The translations under genes and the position numbers were made by a program. The notes under the pieces are model-generated. The model saw only the letters and a program-made list of their open reading frames with translations, ran no database searches and had not been told where the DNA came from. A stretch of DNA of 57,880 nucleotides from Alphaproteobacteria bacterium. Its GTDB lineage: Bacteria > Pseudomonadota > Alphaproteobacteria > JAOXRX01. Position 1 is the first letter of the stretch; the number at the start of each line of letters is the position of its first letter. Positions 42,594 to 51,411 of this stretch are shown in pieces. The stretch spans positions 1 to 57,880 of the forward strand of contig JAOXRX010000036.1 in assembly GCA_025800285.1 (NCBI GenBank). The letters are read 5' to 3'.

Positions 42594-44087
42594 ATGAAAA
42601 GATTATACAAACACTTAGCGGAAAATTTAAAAACTATATTATTTACAATAGTAATGCTAATCCTTATTTTTAGTTTTGGACTATGGGGAGTAGCAGATGT
42701 AATTAGAAATATTTTACATACTCAAAATGCAGCAGTTGAAATTAATGGACAAAAAATATCAAATGTTGCTATAGATAGTAACTTTAAAAAAGATTTATAT
42801 TTTATAGGGCAACAAAACAATACAAGCATTTCTCTAGAAGATGGTGTAAGAGCAGGACTATTAAATACATCAGTTAAAAAAATGATAAGTGAAATAGCTC
42901 TTAATACAGAAGCTGATAGCATGGGGATAAGGGTTAGCGATGACCTTGCTGCAAAGCTAATAGCTGAAGAACCATATTTCCAAGATGAAAATGGTAATTT
43001 TGATGCTGAAAAATTTAAATCTGTTATTGCTTATTCAGGATATAGAAAAGAAAAACAATTTATAGATAATCTAAAGCAAGAAAAAGCTAGAGTTAATTTA
43101 CTTTCAATCATAACCTCTGGAGCTAAACCATTAGCATACTCTAAAGAGCTACTTAATAAGTATAATAGTGAAGTTAGAAATGCTAAATATATTATACTAC
43201 CTATAGAAGAATCTAAGGTTGAATTTTCAGATGAAGATTTAACAAAATATTATAATGAAAATCTTCATTTATACAGAGAACCTGTATTACATGATATATC
43301 TGTTTTAGTTTTATCAAGTTCAGGAGAAGAAAAATCTGAAGAAGCTGAAGATGAGTTATTATCTAAAGTAGATTTAGCTGAAAACTTACTATTTGATGAA
43401 CTATCTATTGAAGAAATAAGTGAAGAGCTTGGTACAGACATAATAACAATTAAAAATGTTGATCCTATGAATGCAGATAGTGTGAAGACAGAATTAGTTG
43501 CAAAACAAGATATCCTTGGAACTCTTTTAGAACTATCATCTACAGAAACACCAACATCAGAGCTTAAAGAAACAGTTAACGGAGAATTCTTTATTGTTAG
43601 AATAGATGAAACAAAAGGCAATGAAGCTAAACCTTTTGCAAAAGTTAAAGAAGAAGTAAAAGAGAAATATATTTCTCAAAAAGCTGAAGATCTTGTTAGA
43701 GGGAAAGCTGTAGCAGCTGTTAAGCAAATAAATGCTAGTGAAAAAACTTTAGAAGATATCGCAAAAGAAGAAAATTTAAAAGTTCAAACAAGTTCAAACT
43801 TCCATAGAAGACCTACTATTGAAGAGTTAAGCAAACTTTCTCCTATTGCTATAGCTCAGCTATTTACAAAAGAAAAAGAAGGTGAAGCTGGCTTATCAAT
43901 AATTGAAGAAGGTGTATTTTTATTTACTCTTAATGAAATAGATTATGAAGAAAAGAAGGAAGTATCAGAACAAAAAGATGTAGATACATCTTACACAATA
44001 ATGGAAGCTTATGCTAATTCTTTACTTGATAAATATAAAGCAAAGATAAATTATAATGCTCTTGATAAATTATACGAAATAGAATAA
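42594..44087 (+). CDS. PpiD/SurA-type periplasmic chaperone
   Basis: 497 residues: an N-terminal membrane anchor (residues about 12-38, TILFTIVMLILIFSFGLWG), then a SurA-N/PpiD-like helical chaperone domain (NAAVEINGQKISNVAIDSNF, SDDLAAKLIAEEPYFQDENG). A degenerate parvulin region follows with EFFIVRIDETKG and a helical end. The parvulin isomerase core is poorly conserved, so it is probably a chaperone rather than an active isomerase. It heads a five-gene rightward envelope operon. Confidence 0.85.
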   Translation: MKRLYKHLAENLKTILFTIVMLILIFSFGLWGVADVIRNILHTQNAAVEINGQKISNVAIDSNFKKDLYFIGQQNNTSISLEDGVRAGLLNTSVKKMISEIALNTEADSMGIRVSDDLAAKLIAEEPYFQDENGNFDAEKFKSVIAYSGYRKEKQFIDNLKQEKARVNLLSIITSGAKPLAYSKELLNKYNSEVRNAKYIILPIEESKVEFSDEDLTKYYNENLHLYREPVLHDISVLVLSSSGEEKSEEAEDELLSKVDLAENLLFDELSIEEISEELGTDIITIKNVDPMNADSVKTELVAKQDILGTLLELSSTETPTSELKETVNGEFFIVRIDETKGNEAKPFAKVKEEVKEKYISQKAEDLVRGKAVAAVKQINASEKTLEDIAKEENLKVQTSSNFHRRPTIEELSKLSPIAIAQLFTKEKEGEAGLSIIEEGVFLFTLNEIDYEEKKEVSEQKDVDTSYTIMEAYANSLLDKYKAKINYNALDKLYEIE

Positions 44088-44099
44088 AGGAAAAAAATT

Positions 44100-44576
44100 A
44101 TGAAAAGAAATATAATAGAAACTATTTTTGGCGGTGTCGTTTTAGCTATTGCGGTTACATTTTTAATGTTTGTTTACTCATCATCAAACATCAAAACAGT
44201 TGACGGCTTCAACCTAATTGCTAAGTTTTCAAATGTAAACGGAATTGCTGTAGGCTCTGATGTAACTATTGGAGGATTTAAAGTTGGTTCTGTTAGTAAC
44301 ATCGATATTGAAGATGATTTTTTCGTTAAAACAACTTTAACAATAAAAGATTCTTTAAAAGATAGAATACCTTATGACTCTATCGCTACAGTATCATCTC
44401 CAGGTTTAATGGGAAATAAGCTAATCGCCATTGAAGCAGGTTTTGAAGAGGAATTTCTACATGATGGAGACGAAATTACAAACACTCAATCTGGAGCGAG
44501 TTTAGAGCAACTTCTTGGACAAGTTATATTCTCTTTAAAAGATAAAGGTGATAAAAATGAAAGCGAAAGCAATTAA
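44100..44576 (+). CDS. mlaD: MlaD, MCE-domain lipid-transport protein
   Basis: 158 residues: one N-terminal membrane helix (about 6-27), then a single MCE domain (VDGFNLIAKFSNVNGIAVGS, VTIGGFKVGSV, TVSSPGLMGNKLIAIEAG) and a short helical tail. MlaD forms the hexameric periplasmic ring of the Mla phospholipid-transport system. Its partners MlaF and MlaE are encoded 12 kb away on the other strand (55868-57450), so the locus is split. Confidence 0.95.
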   Translation: MKRNIIETIFGGVVLAIAVTFLMFVYSSSNIKTVDGFNLIAKFSNVNGIAVGSDVTIGGFKVGSVSNIDIEDDFFVKTTLTIKDSLKDRIPYDSIATVSSPGLMGNKLIAIEAGFEEEFLHDGDEITNTQSGASLEQLLGQVIFSLKDKGDKNESESN

Positions 44577-44934
44577 ACTTGCAATATTCTTAATACTATT
44601 ATCAACCTCTATTTCTAATGCTATGGAAATGGAGGATTATGATACATCTGTATTAGGAGCTTTAAATAAAATAACTGGTAAAACAGAAACTCTTGAAATA
44701 GAAGTTGGAAAAGAAACAGATTTTGGAGATTTAAAAATAAAAGCATTATCTTGTCAAAAATCATCTCCCCTAGACCTACCTGAATCCGCTTCATTTTTAA
44801 AGATATATTATAAAAAAGATGAAATCTTCTCGGGTTGGATGTTTGCCTCTTCCCCTTCTTTATCAGCAATGGAAAGCGGCATATATGATATTTGGGTTAA
44901 AGATTGCAAAAAAACACTTGTAAAAGAAAAATAA
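44557..44934 (+). CDS. DUF2155 periplasmic protein
   Basis: 125 residues from the ATG at 44557 (AAAGGTG 6 nt upstream; overlaps the end of mlaD). A signal peptide (cut near SNA-MEM) is followed by the DUF2155 domain: LNKITGKTETLEIEVGKE, KALSCQKSSP, FSGWMFASSP and YDIWVKDCK, with a conserved Cys pair. The family is alphaproteobacterial and often beside mlaD. Function unknown. Confidence 0.85.
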   Translation: MKAKAIKLAIFLILLSTSISNAMEMEDYDTSVLGALNKITGKTETLEIEVGKETDFGDLKIKALSCQKSSPLDLPESASFLKIYYKKDEIFSGWMFASSPSLSAMESGIYDIWVKDCKKTLVKEK

Positions 44935-44972
44935 ATTTCGTAACATAGCGACAACAAGGAGAAATAATTACT

Positions 44973-45341
44973 ATGAATAAAATTTTAAAAGCAACAAGCC
45001 TATTTTTAATGGTTTTAACTTTAGCATCATGCTCTGGAATGATAAATAGAAAAACAGAATACAGCAACTTATGGGAAAGAGAAAAATTAAGCACAGACAC
45101 TAGCTTAACAGGACCAAAAGCAAAAGATTTATTAGATAGAGATCTAGCTGAATGCATATCAATCTCTAAAAACAGACAAAAGCTTGAAGTTGAAACATTG
45201 AATACAAAAAGATGTGCTGTTAAAGATGGTAACGATTGGAAATCTCAAAATTCAAAAACCTTCATAGAAAAGTGTATGAAAAGAAAAGGTTGGATTCCTT
45301 CAAGATGTTGTGCTTATAAAAAGAGCTGCTCTTGTAACTAA
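44973..45341 (+). CDS. Cys-rich lipoprotein of unknown function
   Basis: 122 residues. Lipoprotein signal with lipobox LASC (Cys about 20). The mature part is charged and ends with a cluster of cysteines (KCMKRKGW, SRCCAYKKSCSCN), unusual for so short a protein. No family recognised. AACAAGGAGAAA precedes the ATG; 3 bp separate it from the M23 gene. Confidence 0.7.
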   Translation: MNKILKATSLFLMVLTLASCSGMINRKTEYSNLWEREKLSTDTSLTGPKAKDLLDRDLAECISISKNRQKLEVETLNTKRCAVKDGNDWKSQNSKTFIEKCMKRKGWIPSRCCAYKKSCSCN

Positions 45342-45344
45342 AAA

Positions 45345-46289
45345 ATGAATGCAAAAAGGTTAATAATTTTAATTCTTTTATGTTGTGCAACGACATCATG
45401 CGCAAGGAAACACCCTGCCCCTCTAAGATCTGCGAATTTAAGAAAACTAACGAGAAGACAATATAATCAGAGAAGAGCAATAGCTATCAATGAAACAATT
45501 AGCTCTGAAGAAACACATAATAAGAATCAATATAAAAATTATGTCATAGTTCAAAAGAATGACACAGCTTATTCAATTGCTAAGAAACATAAAATTCCTT
45601 TAAGATCTCTAATTGAAATAAATAAATTAAAGAAGCCTTATAGTTTAAAAGTAGGACAAAAATTAGCAATATCTAACACAAAGTATTACACTGTTAAAAA
45701 GAATGACACTCTGTATTCAATTGCAAGAGAAAATAGTGTAACATTATCTTCCTTAATAAGTGTTAACAATCTAAAATCCCCTTATATAATAAGCAAAGGA
45801 GATAAATTAACCATACCTTATAATTCCAAGTCCACTACAAGAAAATCTCTTGTAAAAAACAATAATAAAGTAAGAATAAGTAAAAATATTATTAGCAGAA
45901 CCCCACCAAAAAGAAGTTCTTCAAAATTCTTAAAGCCAACAAGTGGGAAAATAGTATCTTCATTTGGCTCAAAGAAAAACGGCCTACACAATGATGGCAT
46001 AAACATATTAGCACCAAAAGGAACAGCCGTTAAAGCTGCTGAAAACGGCATAGTAGTTTATGCAAGCGACAAGATAAAAGGGCTTGGTAATATAATATTA
46101 ATAAAACACGATTCTGGGTGGATAACAACTTATGCTCATTTAAACAAAATATTAGTTGAAAAAGGGCAAACTGTAAACAGAGGCTCTATAATAGGAACAG
46201 TAGGAAACACAGGTTCAGTAGATAATAACCAACTACATTTTGAAATAAGAAAAAGAACAAAACCTGTTAATCCTGAAAAATACATATAA
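45345..46289 (+). CDS. LysM/M23 lipoprotein, NlpD-like, with degenerate metallopeptidase site
   Basis: 314 residues. Lipobox TTSC near residue 19, two LysM domains (about 66-110 and 113-155, VIVQKNDTAYSIAKKHKIP and YYTVKKNDTLYSIARENS), a basic linker and a C-terminal M23/LytM domain (SFGSKKNGLHNDGINILAP, TTYAHLNKI, NNQLHFEIRK). The Zn-binding Asp of H-x-x-x-D is Asn (HNDGIN) and the H-x-H motif is Q-L-H, so it is probably not a hydrolase. It is more likely an activator of cell-wall amidases at division, as with NlpD and EnvC. Confidence 0.87.
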   Translation: MNAKRLIILILLCCATTSCARKHPAPLRSANLRKLTRRQYNQRRAIAINETISSEETHNKNQYKNYVIVQKNDTAYSIAKKHKIPLRSLIEINKLKKPYSLKVGQKLAISNTKYYTVKKNDTLYSIARENSVTLSSLISVNNLKSPYIISKGDKLTIPYNSKSTTRKSLVKNNNKVRISKNIISRTPPKRSSSKFLKPTSGKIVSSFGSKKNGLHNDGINILAPKGTAVKAAENGIVVYASDKIKGLGNIILIKHDSGWITTYAHLNKILVEKGQTVNRGSIIGTVGNTGSVDNNQLHFEIRKRTKPVNPEKYI

Positions 46290-46318
46290 AAAAAGCATTT
46301 GTTTCCAAATGCTTTTTT
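46289..46318 (+). terminator. Terminator of the envelope operon
   Basis: AAAAGCATTTG, TTTC loop, CAAATGCTTTT and further Ts. It faces dksA, which is convergent, and can serve both. Confidence 0.9.
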
Positions 46319-46340
46319 ATTAATATTATGTAAATAAATA

Positions 46341-46745
46341 TTAGATAGGTCTATTACCGTTATTCTTTTCCAACTCTTTTAAAGCTTCTATAGAATACCT
46401 TGTTGTAGGCATAGCTTCTAATCTCATAACAGCTATCTCTTCTTCAGTTTCTTCACAGTAGCCATAGTCTCCTATTTTAATTTTATTTAAAGCAACCTCA
46501 ATATCTGCTAGAGTTTTATTTATTCTTTCCTTATTCTTTAAATCTAGAGCAGCTTCTTCTTCTTTAGTTGCTCTATCATTTGGATCTGCTTCTTTTAAGT
46601 CTTGTAGATCTTCATTTATATCATGATCTTTATCTCTTGATAAAACTTTATCTTTCATTTCTAAAAGTTTGTTTTCGAAATACTTAACCATTTGTTCATT
46701 CATGAACTCTTCTTGTTCTGTTGGTTTATAATTATTATCTGACAT
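46341..46745 (-). CDS. dksA: DksA-like RNA polymerase-binding protein
   Basis: 134 residues. A long coiled coil with the acidic tip region (EDLQDLKEADPNDRATKEEE), then the C-terminal globular part GDYGYCEETEEEIAVMRLEA and IEALKELEKNN. It has one cysteine instead of the four of the E. coli zinc finger, as in several alphaproteobacterial DksA proteins. It works with ppGpp on transcription initiation. The HD/RelA-like gene at 28823 could link to it functionally. Confidence 0.9.
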   Translation of the reverse strand: MSDNNYKPTEQEEFMNEQMVKYFENKLLEMKDKVLSRDKDHDINEDLQDLKEADPNDRATKEEEAALDLKNKERINKTLADIEVALNKIKIGDYGYCEETEEEIAVMRLEAMPTTRYSIEALKELEKNNGNRPI

Positions 46746-46875
46746 GATACCCTCCTAAAAATAATATTTACCCTTAGATATTATAAAAATAAAAAAAATT
46801 CAACTTTTTTCTTTATTTTTAGCAAAAAAAATTTTATAATTGCTTAAATTGTTAACTATTTATTGAGTATTTACC

Positions 46876-47400
46876 ATGAAAACACACTTATTATTACTTA
46901 CATTAATTTTTTCTATTGTAATTAGCCTAAACTCTAATGCTCAAGAGATTATGAATAAAGAAAATACAGAAAAATTAAATTCTATAAAATCAGATACTGC
47001 TGACATCGGAAGCGATGTATCCAATAAGATTCAAGAATTAAATGCTGTAAACTTAGAAAAATCTGGTGAAATGATAGGAGAAGGTATCAAGAATACAAAA
47101 GAGATGGCTGACATCAGCTGTCTAAAAAAACTTGAAATTGGAGCAAGTATGCCCTCCATCCTAGATATTAAAAAAGCTCTTTGCGATGTAGTTGAAAAAT
47201 CATCAAAAATAGCTAATAAATATGTTAAAGACTCTATAAAAGATGCTAAAAACATGGCCTTTGATCAAGTAAAAGATATGACTGGAGGCAAAGTTAATCT
47301 CAAGAAAAAAAAGTTTAAAGTAACTGAAGCTGTAGGCATACCAGACACCAAAAGATTCAAAGAATTATCTGCAGATGCCGTTGAGGGGGGGGGTAGATGA
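46876..47400 (+). CDS. Secreted protein, N-terminal part of a gene split at a 9-G tract
   Basis: 174 residues in this frame. A signal peptide (cut near SNA-QEI) is followed by a helical, Lys-rich domain with a Cys pair (ISCLKKLEIGASM, KALCDVVEKSSK). The frame runs into nine consecutive Gs (47385-47393) and stops seven bases later. With one G fewer it reads straight into the next frame, giving one protein of 319 residues. This is the pattern of a slipped-strand phase-variable gene in the off state, or of a sequencing error. No family recognised for the domain. Confidence 0.75.
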   Translation: MKTHLLLLTLIFSIVISLNSNAQEIMNKENTEKLNSIKSDTADIGSDVSNKIQELNAVNLEKSGEMIGEGIKNTKEMADISCLKKLEIGASMPSILDIKKALCDVVEKSSKIANKYVKDSIKDAKNMAFDQVKDMTGGKVNLKKKKFKVTEAVGIPDTKRFKELSADAVEGGGR

Positions 47401-47836
47401 GTCTCTTGAAACCAGCTCTGACAGGGGCTTAAGCCAAGCTAACGGTAGATATAATTCTATAAATAATGGAGATCAAAATAAAAAGAGATCTGAGAAATAT
47501 AAAAATAATAATAAAAATAATGAAAATAGTGATAAAAATAAAAAGGATAAAAATAATGCATTAATTATTAATAGCGGCAGTAGTAATTTAGGGATTTTTA
47601 AAGTAACTGACTTAGATAGCGGTAAATATAAAATGCTTGAGATGAATAAAGGTGATTTTAAAAAAGTAGGTGATTTTAATTTAGAATTTAATTCTTGTAG
47701 TTATGATAAAAATGATAAAGCTAATGCTGCTGTGCAAGTTAAAAACAATAATAAAGTATATAAGGGTAAACTTAACAGTGATAAAAAAATTAATACAAAA
47801 GGATACTCTATAAAATTAATTGGTTGTAAAAATTAA
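47375..47836 (+). CDS. C-terminal part of the 9-G-split secreted protein
   Basis: 153 codons in the +1 frame. There is no ribosome binding site near its first ATG, so independent translation is doubtful. After the tract comes a Ser/Gly start, an Asn/Lys-rich linker (NKKRSEKYKNNNKNNENSD) and a beta-rich domain (about 75-153) with FNLEFNSCSYDKND and GYSIKLIGCKN. The two-Cys, two-strand layout of that domain resembles DUF2155 (compare 44557-44934), but this is only a visual likeness. Codon use continues that of the first part. Confidence 0.7.
   Translation: MPLRGGVDESLETSSDRGLSQANGRYNSINNGDQNKKRSEKYKNNNKNNENSDKNKKDKNNALIINSGSSNLGIFKVTDLDSGKYKMLEMNKGDFKKVGDFNLEFNSCSYDKNDKANAAVQVKNNNKVYKGKLNSDKKINTKGYSIKLIGCKN
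47385..47393 (+). repeat. Poly-G tract (9 G) in a secreted-protein gene
   Basis: Nine consecutive Gs, exceptional in such A+T-rich DNA. Nine gives a stop after GGR. Ten gives a TAG at once. Eight restores a single reading frame through 47836. Confidence 0.95.
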
Positions 47837-47897
47837 AAAAACCTTGTAAAATTTAATAAAATTTAATAGTATGAGGGAAGTAAGGAGAAATCAAAGG

Positions 47898-48602
47898 ATG
47901 AAAATTAAAGTCATATTATGTTTATTGATAGGAGTTTCTATATTCTGCTCTGAATCTTTCGCTCAAGCAGTAGCAATTCCTCCTAAAACTACTGGGGTTA
48001 AACAAACAGAAACCAGTGCAGAAAAAAGCTCAACAAATGATAACTCTACATTTTGCGATCCGAAAATCAAACAAAAAATTGCAGAAAGAAATAAACAATT
48101 AGTAATAGCTGATACACAAGAGATAAATAAAATAATAAAAAAACAACCTTCTGTTTCTCCGACAAAAAAAGAAAAAGAAAGTGGTTGTTTTAGTGTCCCA
48201 GATTTTTCTTTAATTGGACTAGGAGGGGCTCTAGGAGCTGGACTTAAGTTTTCAAGTGATGAAATAATGTCAGGAATTGCTGGCATGATGGGTGACGGAT
48301 TAGATATCGTTGGCGGAATGATGAAAGACATTGGAGAAATTGCTGGCAACTTAGCGAACCCTGGCAAATTAATGGACTCATTACTTGGTGCGGGAGCAAG
48401 TTTCTTTAACGAGGCTTGTACAAAATTTGTTGATGCAACTACTGATGCAACAAAATCTTACTTAAATGTGGAAACATACACCAAAAAATATAAAAAGATT
48501 CCTTATGTAGGCAAAATTAAAGCAGATAATTCAGCAACATATAAATTTAGCTTTCAAAAAGAAAACTATAAATCTATTGCTGCAGATGTATTAGCAAAAT
48601 AA
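47898..48602 (+). CDS. Secreted protein of unknown function
   Basis: 234 residues from the ATG at 47898, which gives a clean signal peptide (MKIKVILCLLIGVSIFCSES, cut near FAQ-AVA). An earlier ATG at 47871 lies upstream of the ribosome binding site. The mature part has a Lys/Thr-rich region, a Cys pair (STFCDPKIK, ESGCFSVPDF) and a Gly/Met-rich amphipathic region (GGALGAGLKF, MSGIAGMMGDGLDIVGGMMK). This is followed by SFFNEACTKFVDATTDATKS. Gly/Met-rich helices of this kind occur in membrane-inserting or conjugation-related proteins. No family is assigned. Confidence 0.7.
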   Translation: MKIKVILCLLIGVSIFCSESFAQAVAIPPKTTGVKQTETSAEKSSTNDNSTFCDPKIKQKIAERNKQLVIADTQEINKIIKKQPSVSPTKKEKESGCFSVPDFSLIGLGGALGAGLKFSSDEIMSGIAGMMGDGLDIVGGMMKDIGEIAGNLANPGKLMDSLLGAGASFFNEACTKFVDATTDATKSYLNVETYTKKYKKIPYVGKIKADNSATYKFSFQKENYKSIAADVLAK

Positions 48603-48616
48603 AATGGAGATATAAA

Positions 48617-50170
48617 ATGAAAATAACAAATAAAATAAGTTTATTTATAATTACTTTTTCTTTATTAGGGTTTGGTTTTGCTAATGCTCAAAATATATTA
48701 GCAACACCAAAAAAAGATAATACAGAAAAAAAACATTCTGTTGCTAATGTTGAAATCAAAAAAGAAATAGAAGAAAATAAAATTGAAGCAGATCAAGAAA
48801 AACTATACTCTATAGAAAAAACAATAAATCAAATTAGCTCGATAACAAGTGGAGAAACAAATTTAGCTGCAGGGGCAGGAATGATGTCCATTCCCTCCGT
48901 TGCCTCTTGTCTTCCCCCTATACCTTGCTTAGGTTCAGGCACTGGGGATCTTGCTGCTACTTTAGTTGAAGCATCATTCACTGCTGGAATGACAACCATG
49001 GAACAAGCTTTGAAACTTTTAATAGATAATGAGATACCTACTGTTACTCTTACTCAATGTGTATTACCAACATCTGTTGTACAGGCAATAGACTGTCAAA
49101 AGATGAGAATTGAAGCAGCTTTTTCTGAGATAACTAAAAAAGAAGAAGCTATGCTAAATAAACAAAAACAGATAAATAGAAATATGATTATAGATCAAGG
49201 GAAAGCTGAAATAGCTATGAGTCTTGGTAAGGATAAGCTAGGAAATAACTGTGAAAAAGCTAAATCAAAATCTGGTGCTATAGAAATTGCTAAAAAGACC
49301 GAAGAACAATACAAAAAAGCATCTAATACAGCTACTTCTTATTCAAATCTGAATAAAGAAACTTTACAGCAATTAAGCGGAACAAAAGAAGAGTTCGCAC
49401 CAAATTCATCTGGAGCAATTAATGCAAGATTAGCTTCAAGTTTAGCCTTTGAAACAACAGGAGATTTCCCTGAACAAAAAAATGAAGAAGGTTACTCAGA
49501 AAAAACATCTATGCCTCCTGCTAGATTTAACGAAGATGGTACACCAATTGGTGTTGCACCATTGGATAGCTTAGCTGGAGTAAGTATATTCCCTACTGTT
49601 TTGCCTGCCGCTGATAGAAACTACTATGGTTTTGTTTTAGCAAGACCTGTAATTAAAACACTACAGCATTCTTTTGCTGCATTAAACGGAATTGTTAACT
49701 TGTTTAATCCAATACCAGAAGAAACAAACATAGATAATGTACCATCTTCACGAAGTGTTGATTTTGTTGCAGCAAAATCTAAACAAGCTAGATTTTCTGT
49801 TGCTCAAGATATCAGTAATTTCTCAATGGCATTCAGGGAGGCTCTTAACGATGGGAAAGAAGGCACAGGAACATATGCTGCTAAATATATAAAAGAAGAG
49901 TTAGAAAACAATGCTGCTGCCGAAGAGGATTATGCTGACTTAGGTAATACAATATCAGAGTATCAATTCTTAGATTCTCTTGTTAGAAGAATACCTCAAT
50001 CTACAGGTTACTATGTAAAATTATCTCCTGATAACCCTACAAACATAGATAGAGAGATTATTAGAAACTTAGGTACTACATTAGCTATAAAATGGAAACA
50101 GTATCAGGTTCTTGAAAAAATATTAGCGAATAGAGCAGCTACATTAGCTGTACACACTGAACAAAAATAA
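48617..50170 (+). CDS. Large secreted or periplasmic protein of unknown function
   Basis: 517 residues, signal peptide cut near ANA-QNI. A helical N-terminal region with Cys-containing SVASCLPPIPCLGSGTG is followed by a long helix (KKEEAMLNKQKQINRNMIID), a Pro/Gly-rich middle (MPPARFNEDGTPIGVAP) and a helical C-terminus. The architecture (signal, Cys pair, long helices, C-terminal helical bundle ending DREIIRNLGTTLAIKWKQYQ) loosely recalls periplasmic subunits of conjugative type IV secretion. I cannot confirm that. It lies 14 bp after the previous gene, so the two are co-transcribed. Confidence 0.7.
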   Translation: MKITNKISLFIITFSLLGFGFANAQNILATPKKDNTEKKHSVANVEIKKEIEENKIEADQEKLYSIEKTINQISSITSGETNLAAGAGMMSIPSVASCLPPIPCLGSGTGDLAATLVEASFTAGMTTMEQALKLLIDNEIPTVTLTQCVLPTSVVQAIDCQKMRIEAAFSEITKKEEAMLNKQKQINRNMIIDQGKAEIAMSLGKDKLGNNCEKAKSKSGAIEIAKKTEEQYKKASNTATSYSNLNKETLQQLSGTKEEFAPNSSGAINARLASSLAFETTGDFPEQKNEEGYSEKTSMPPARFNEDGTPIGVAPLDSLAGVSIFPTVLPAADRNYYGFVLARPVIKTLQHSFAALNGIVNLFNPIPEETNIDNVPSSRSVDFVAAKSKQARFSVAQDISNFSMAFREALNDGKEGTGTYAAKYIKEELENNAAAEEDYADLGNTISEYQFLDSLVRRIPQSTGYYVKLSPDNPTNIDREIIRNLGTTLAIKWKQYQVLEKILANRAATLAVHTEQK

Positions 50171-50198
50171 TAAATAATAAAAAGAAAGAATATATAAT

Positions 50199-51299
50199 AT
50201 GGGATTTAATTGTGGAATCGTAGGTTTACCTAATGTCGGTAAATCAACTTTATTTAATGCTTTAACTCAAACGGCATCTGCTCAAGCTGCCAATTTTCCA
50301 TTTTGTACAATCGAACCTAATGTAGGTATTGTTGCTGTACCAGATGAAAGACTACATATACTAGGAGAAATTGCTGAAACCAAAAGAGAAGTCCCTACTC
50401 AATTAGAGTTTGTTGACATTGCTGGCTTAGTTAAAGGAGCATCTAAAGGAGAAGGTCTTGGCAATCAATTTTTAGGTAACATTAGACAGACTGATGCAAT
50501 CATATATGTTGTAAGATGTTTTGAAAATACAGACATAACTCATGTTGAAGGGAATATTGATCCTATAAGAGATGCTGAAATCATTGAAACTGAATTAATG
50601 CTAGCAGACTTAGAAAGTTTAGAGAAAAGATTACCTGCTTTAGAAAAGAAAGCAAAAGGTAATGACAAATCTGCTGCAGAGCAAATTGGAATTATAAATA
50701 GAGTACTAGAAGTATTGAGAGAGGGAAAACCTGCAAGATATACAGAAATAACTGAGGATGAAAATAAACTTTTAAAAGGATTACAATTATTAACTACTAA
50801 ACCAGTTTTATATGTTTGTAATGTTGATGAAGACAGTGCTGCAGAAGGTAACGAGTTTTCTGCAAAAATACAAGAAAAAGCAGCGAAAGAAGATGCTGAA
50901 GTTGTTATTATTTGTGCTTCAATAGAAGAAGAAATCTCTCAGCTAGATAGCAATGAAGAAAAGAAAGAATTTTTAGAAAGCTTAGGACTAGAAGAAGCGG
51001 GACTTGATAAAGTAATTAAAGCAGGATATAGACTACTTGATTTAATCACATACTTTACAGCTGGAGTAAAAGAAACAAGAGCATGGACTGTTGTTAAGGG
51101 TTCAACTGCTCCACAAGCTGCTGGAGTAATCCATACAGATTTTGAAAAAGGCTTCATTAGAGCTGAAACTATAGCTTATGAAGATTATGTAATGCTAGGT
51201 GGAGAATCAAAGTGTAAAGAAGCTGGTAAAGTTAGACAAGAAGGTAAGGCATATATAGTTAAAGATGGCGATGTAATGCACTTTAAGTTTAATAACTAA
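50199..51299 (+). CDS. ychF: Ribosome-binding ATPase/GTPase YchF
   Basis: 366 residues. P-loop GLPNVGKSTLFNAL, switch FVDIAGLVKGASKGEGLGNQ, and a central coiled coil. The base-recognition region reads LYVCNVDED (the NxxE form that gives ATP preference). The C-terminal TGS-like domain has LITYFTAGVKETRAW, VIHTDFEKGFIRAE and GDVMHFKFNN. Complete. AAAGAAAGAA lies before the ATG. Confidence 0.98.
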   Translation: MGFNCGIVGLPNVGKSTLFNALTQTASAQAANFPFCTIEPNVGIVAVPDERLHILGEIAETKREVPTQLEFVDIAGLVKGASKGEGLGNQFLGNIRQTDAIIYVVRCFENTDITHVEGNIDPIRDAEIIETELMLADLESLEKRLPALEKKAKGNDKSAAEQIGIINRVLEVLREGKPARYTEITEDENKLLKGLQLLTTKPVLYVCNVDEDSAAEGNEFSAKIQEKAAKEDAEVVIICASIEEEISQLDSNEEKKEFLESLGLEEAGLDKVIKAGYRLLDLITYFTAGVKETRAWTVVKGSTAPQAAGVIHTDFEKGFIRAETIAYEDYVMLGGESKCKEAGKVRQEGKAYIVKDGDVMHFKFNN

Positions 51300-51339
51300 A
51301 GAGTTAAAAAATCTGAGATATTATTTTAGATAAAAGTAA

Positions 51340-51382
51340 AAATCCACTGCTGTACATAAAAGTATAACAGTGGATTTCTTTT
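51340..51382. terminator. Convergent terminator between ychF and the scaffolding-like gene
   Basis: AAATCCACTG and CAGTGGATTT around an 18-base loop, with CTTTT on the plus side. It serves ychF and possibly the gene on the other strand. Confidence 0.75.
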
Positions 51383-51411
51383 ATATTCAAAATAAAAATC
51401 AAAAATACAAT

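Noticed and set aside
46341-46745. Loss of zinc-finger cysteines in DksA as a novelty
   Set aside because: Single-cysteine DksA proteins are known in Alphaproteobacteria.
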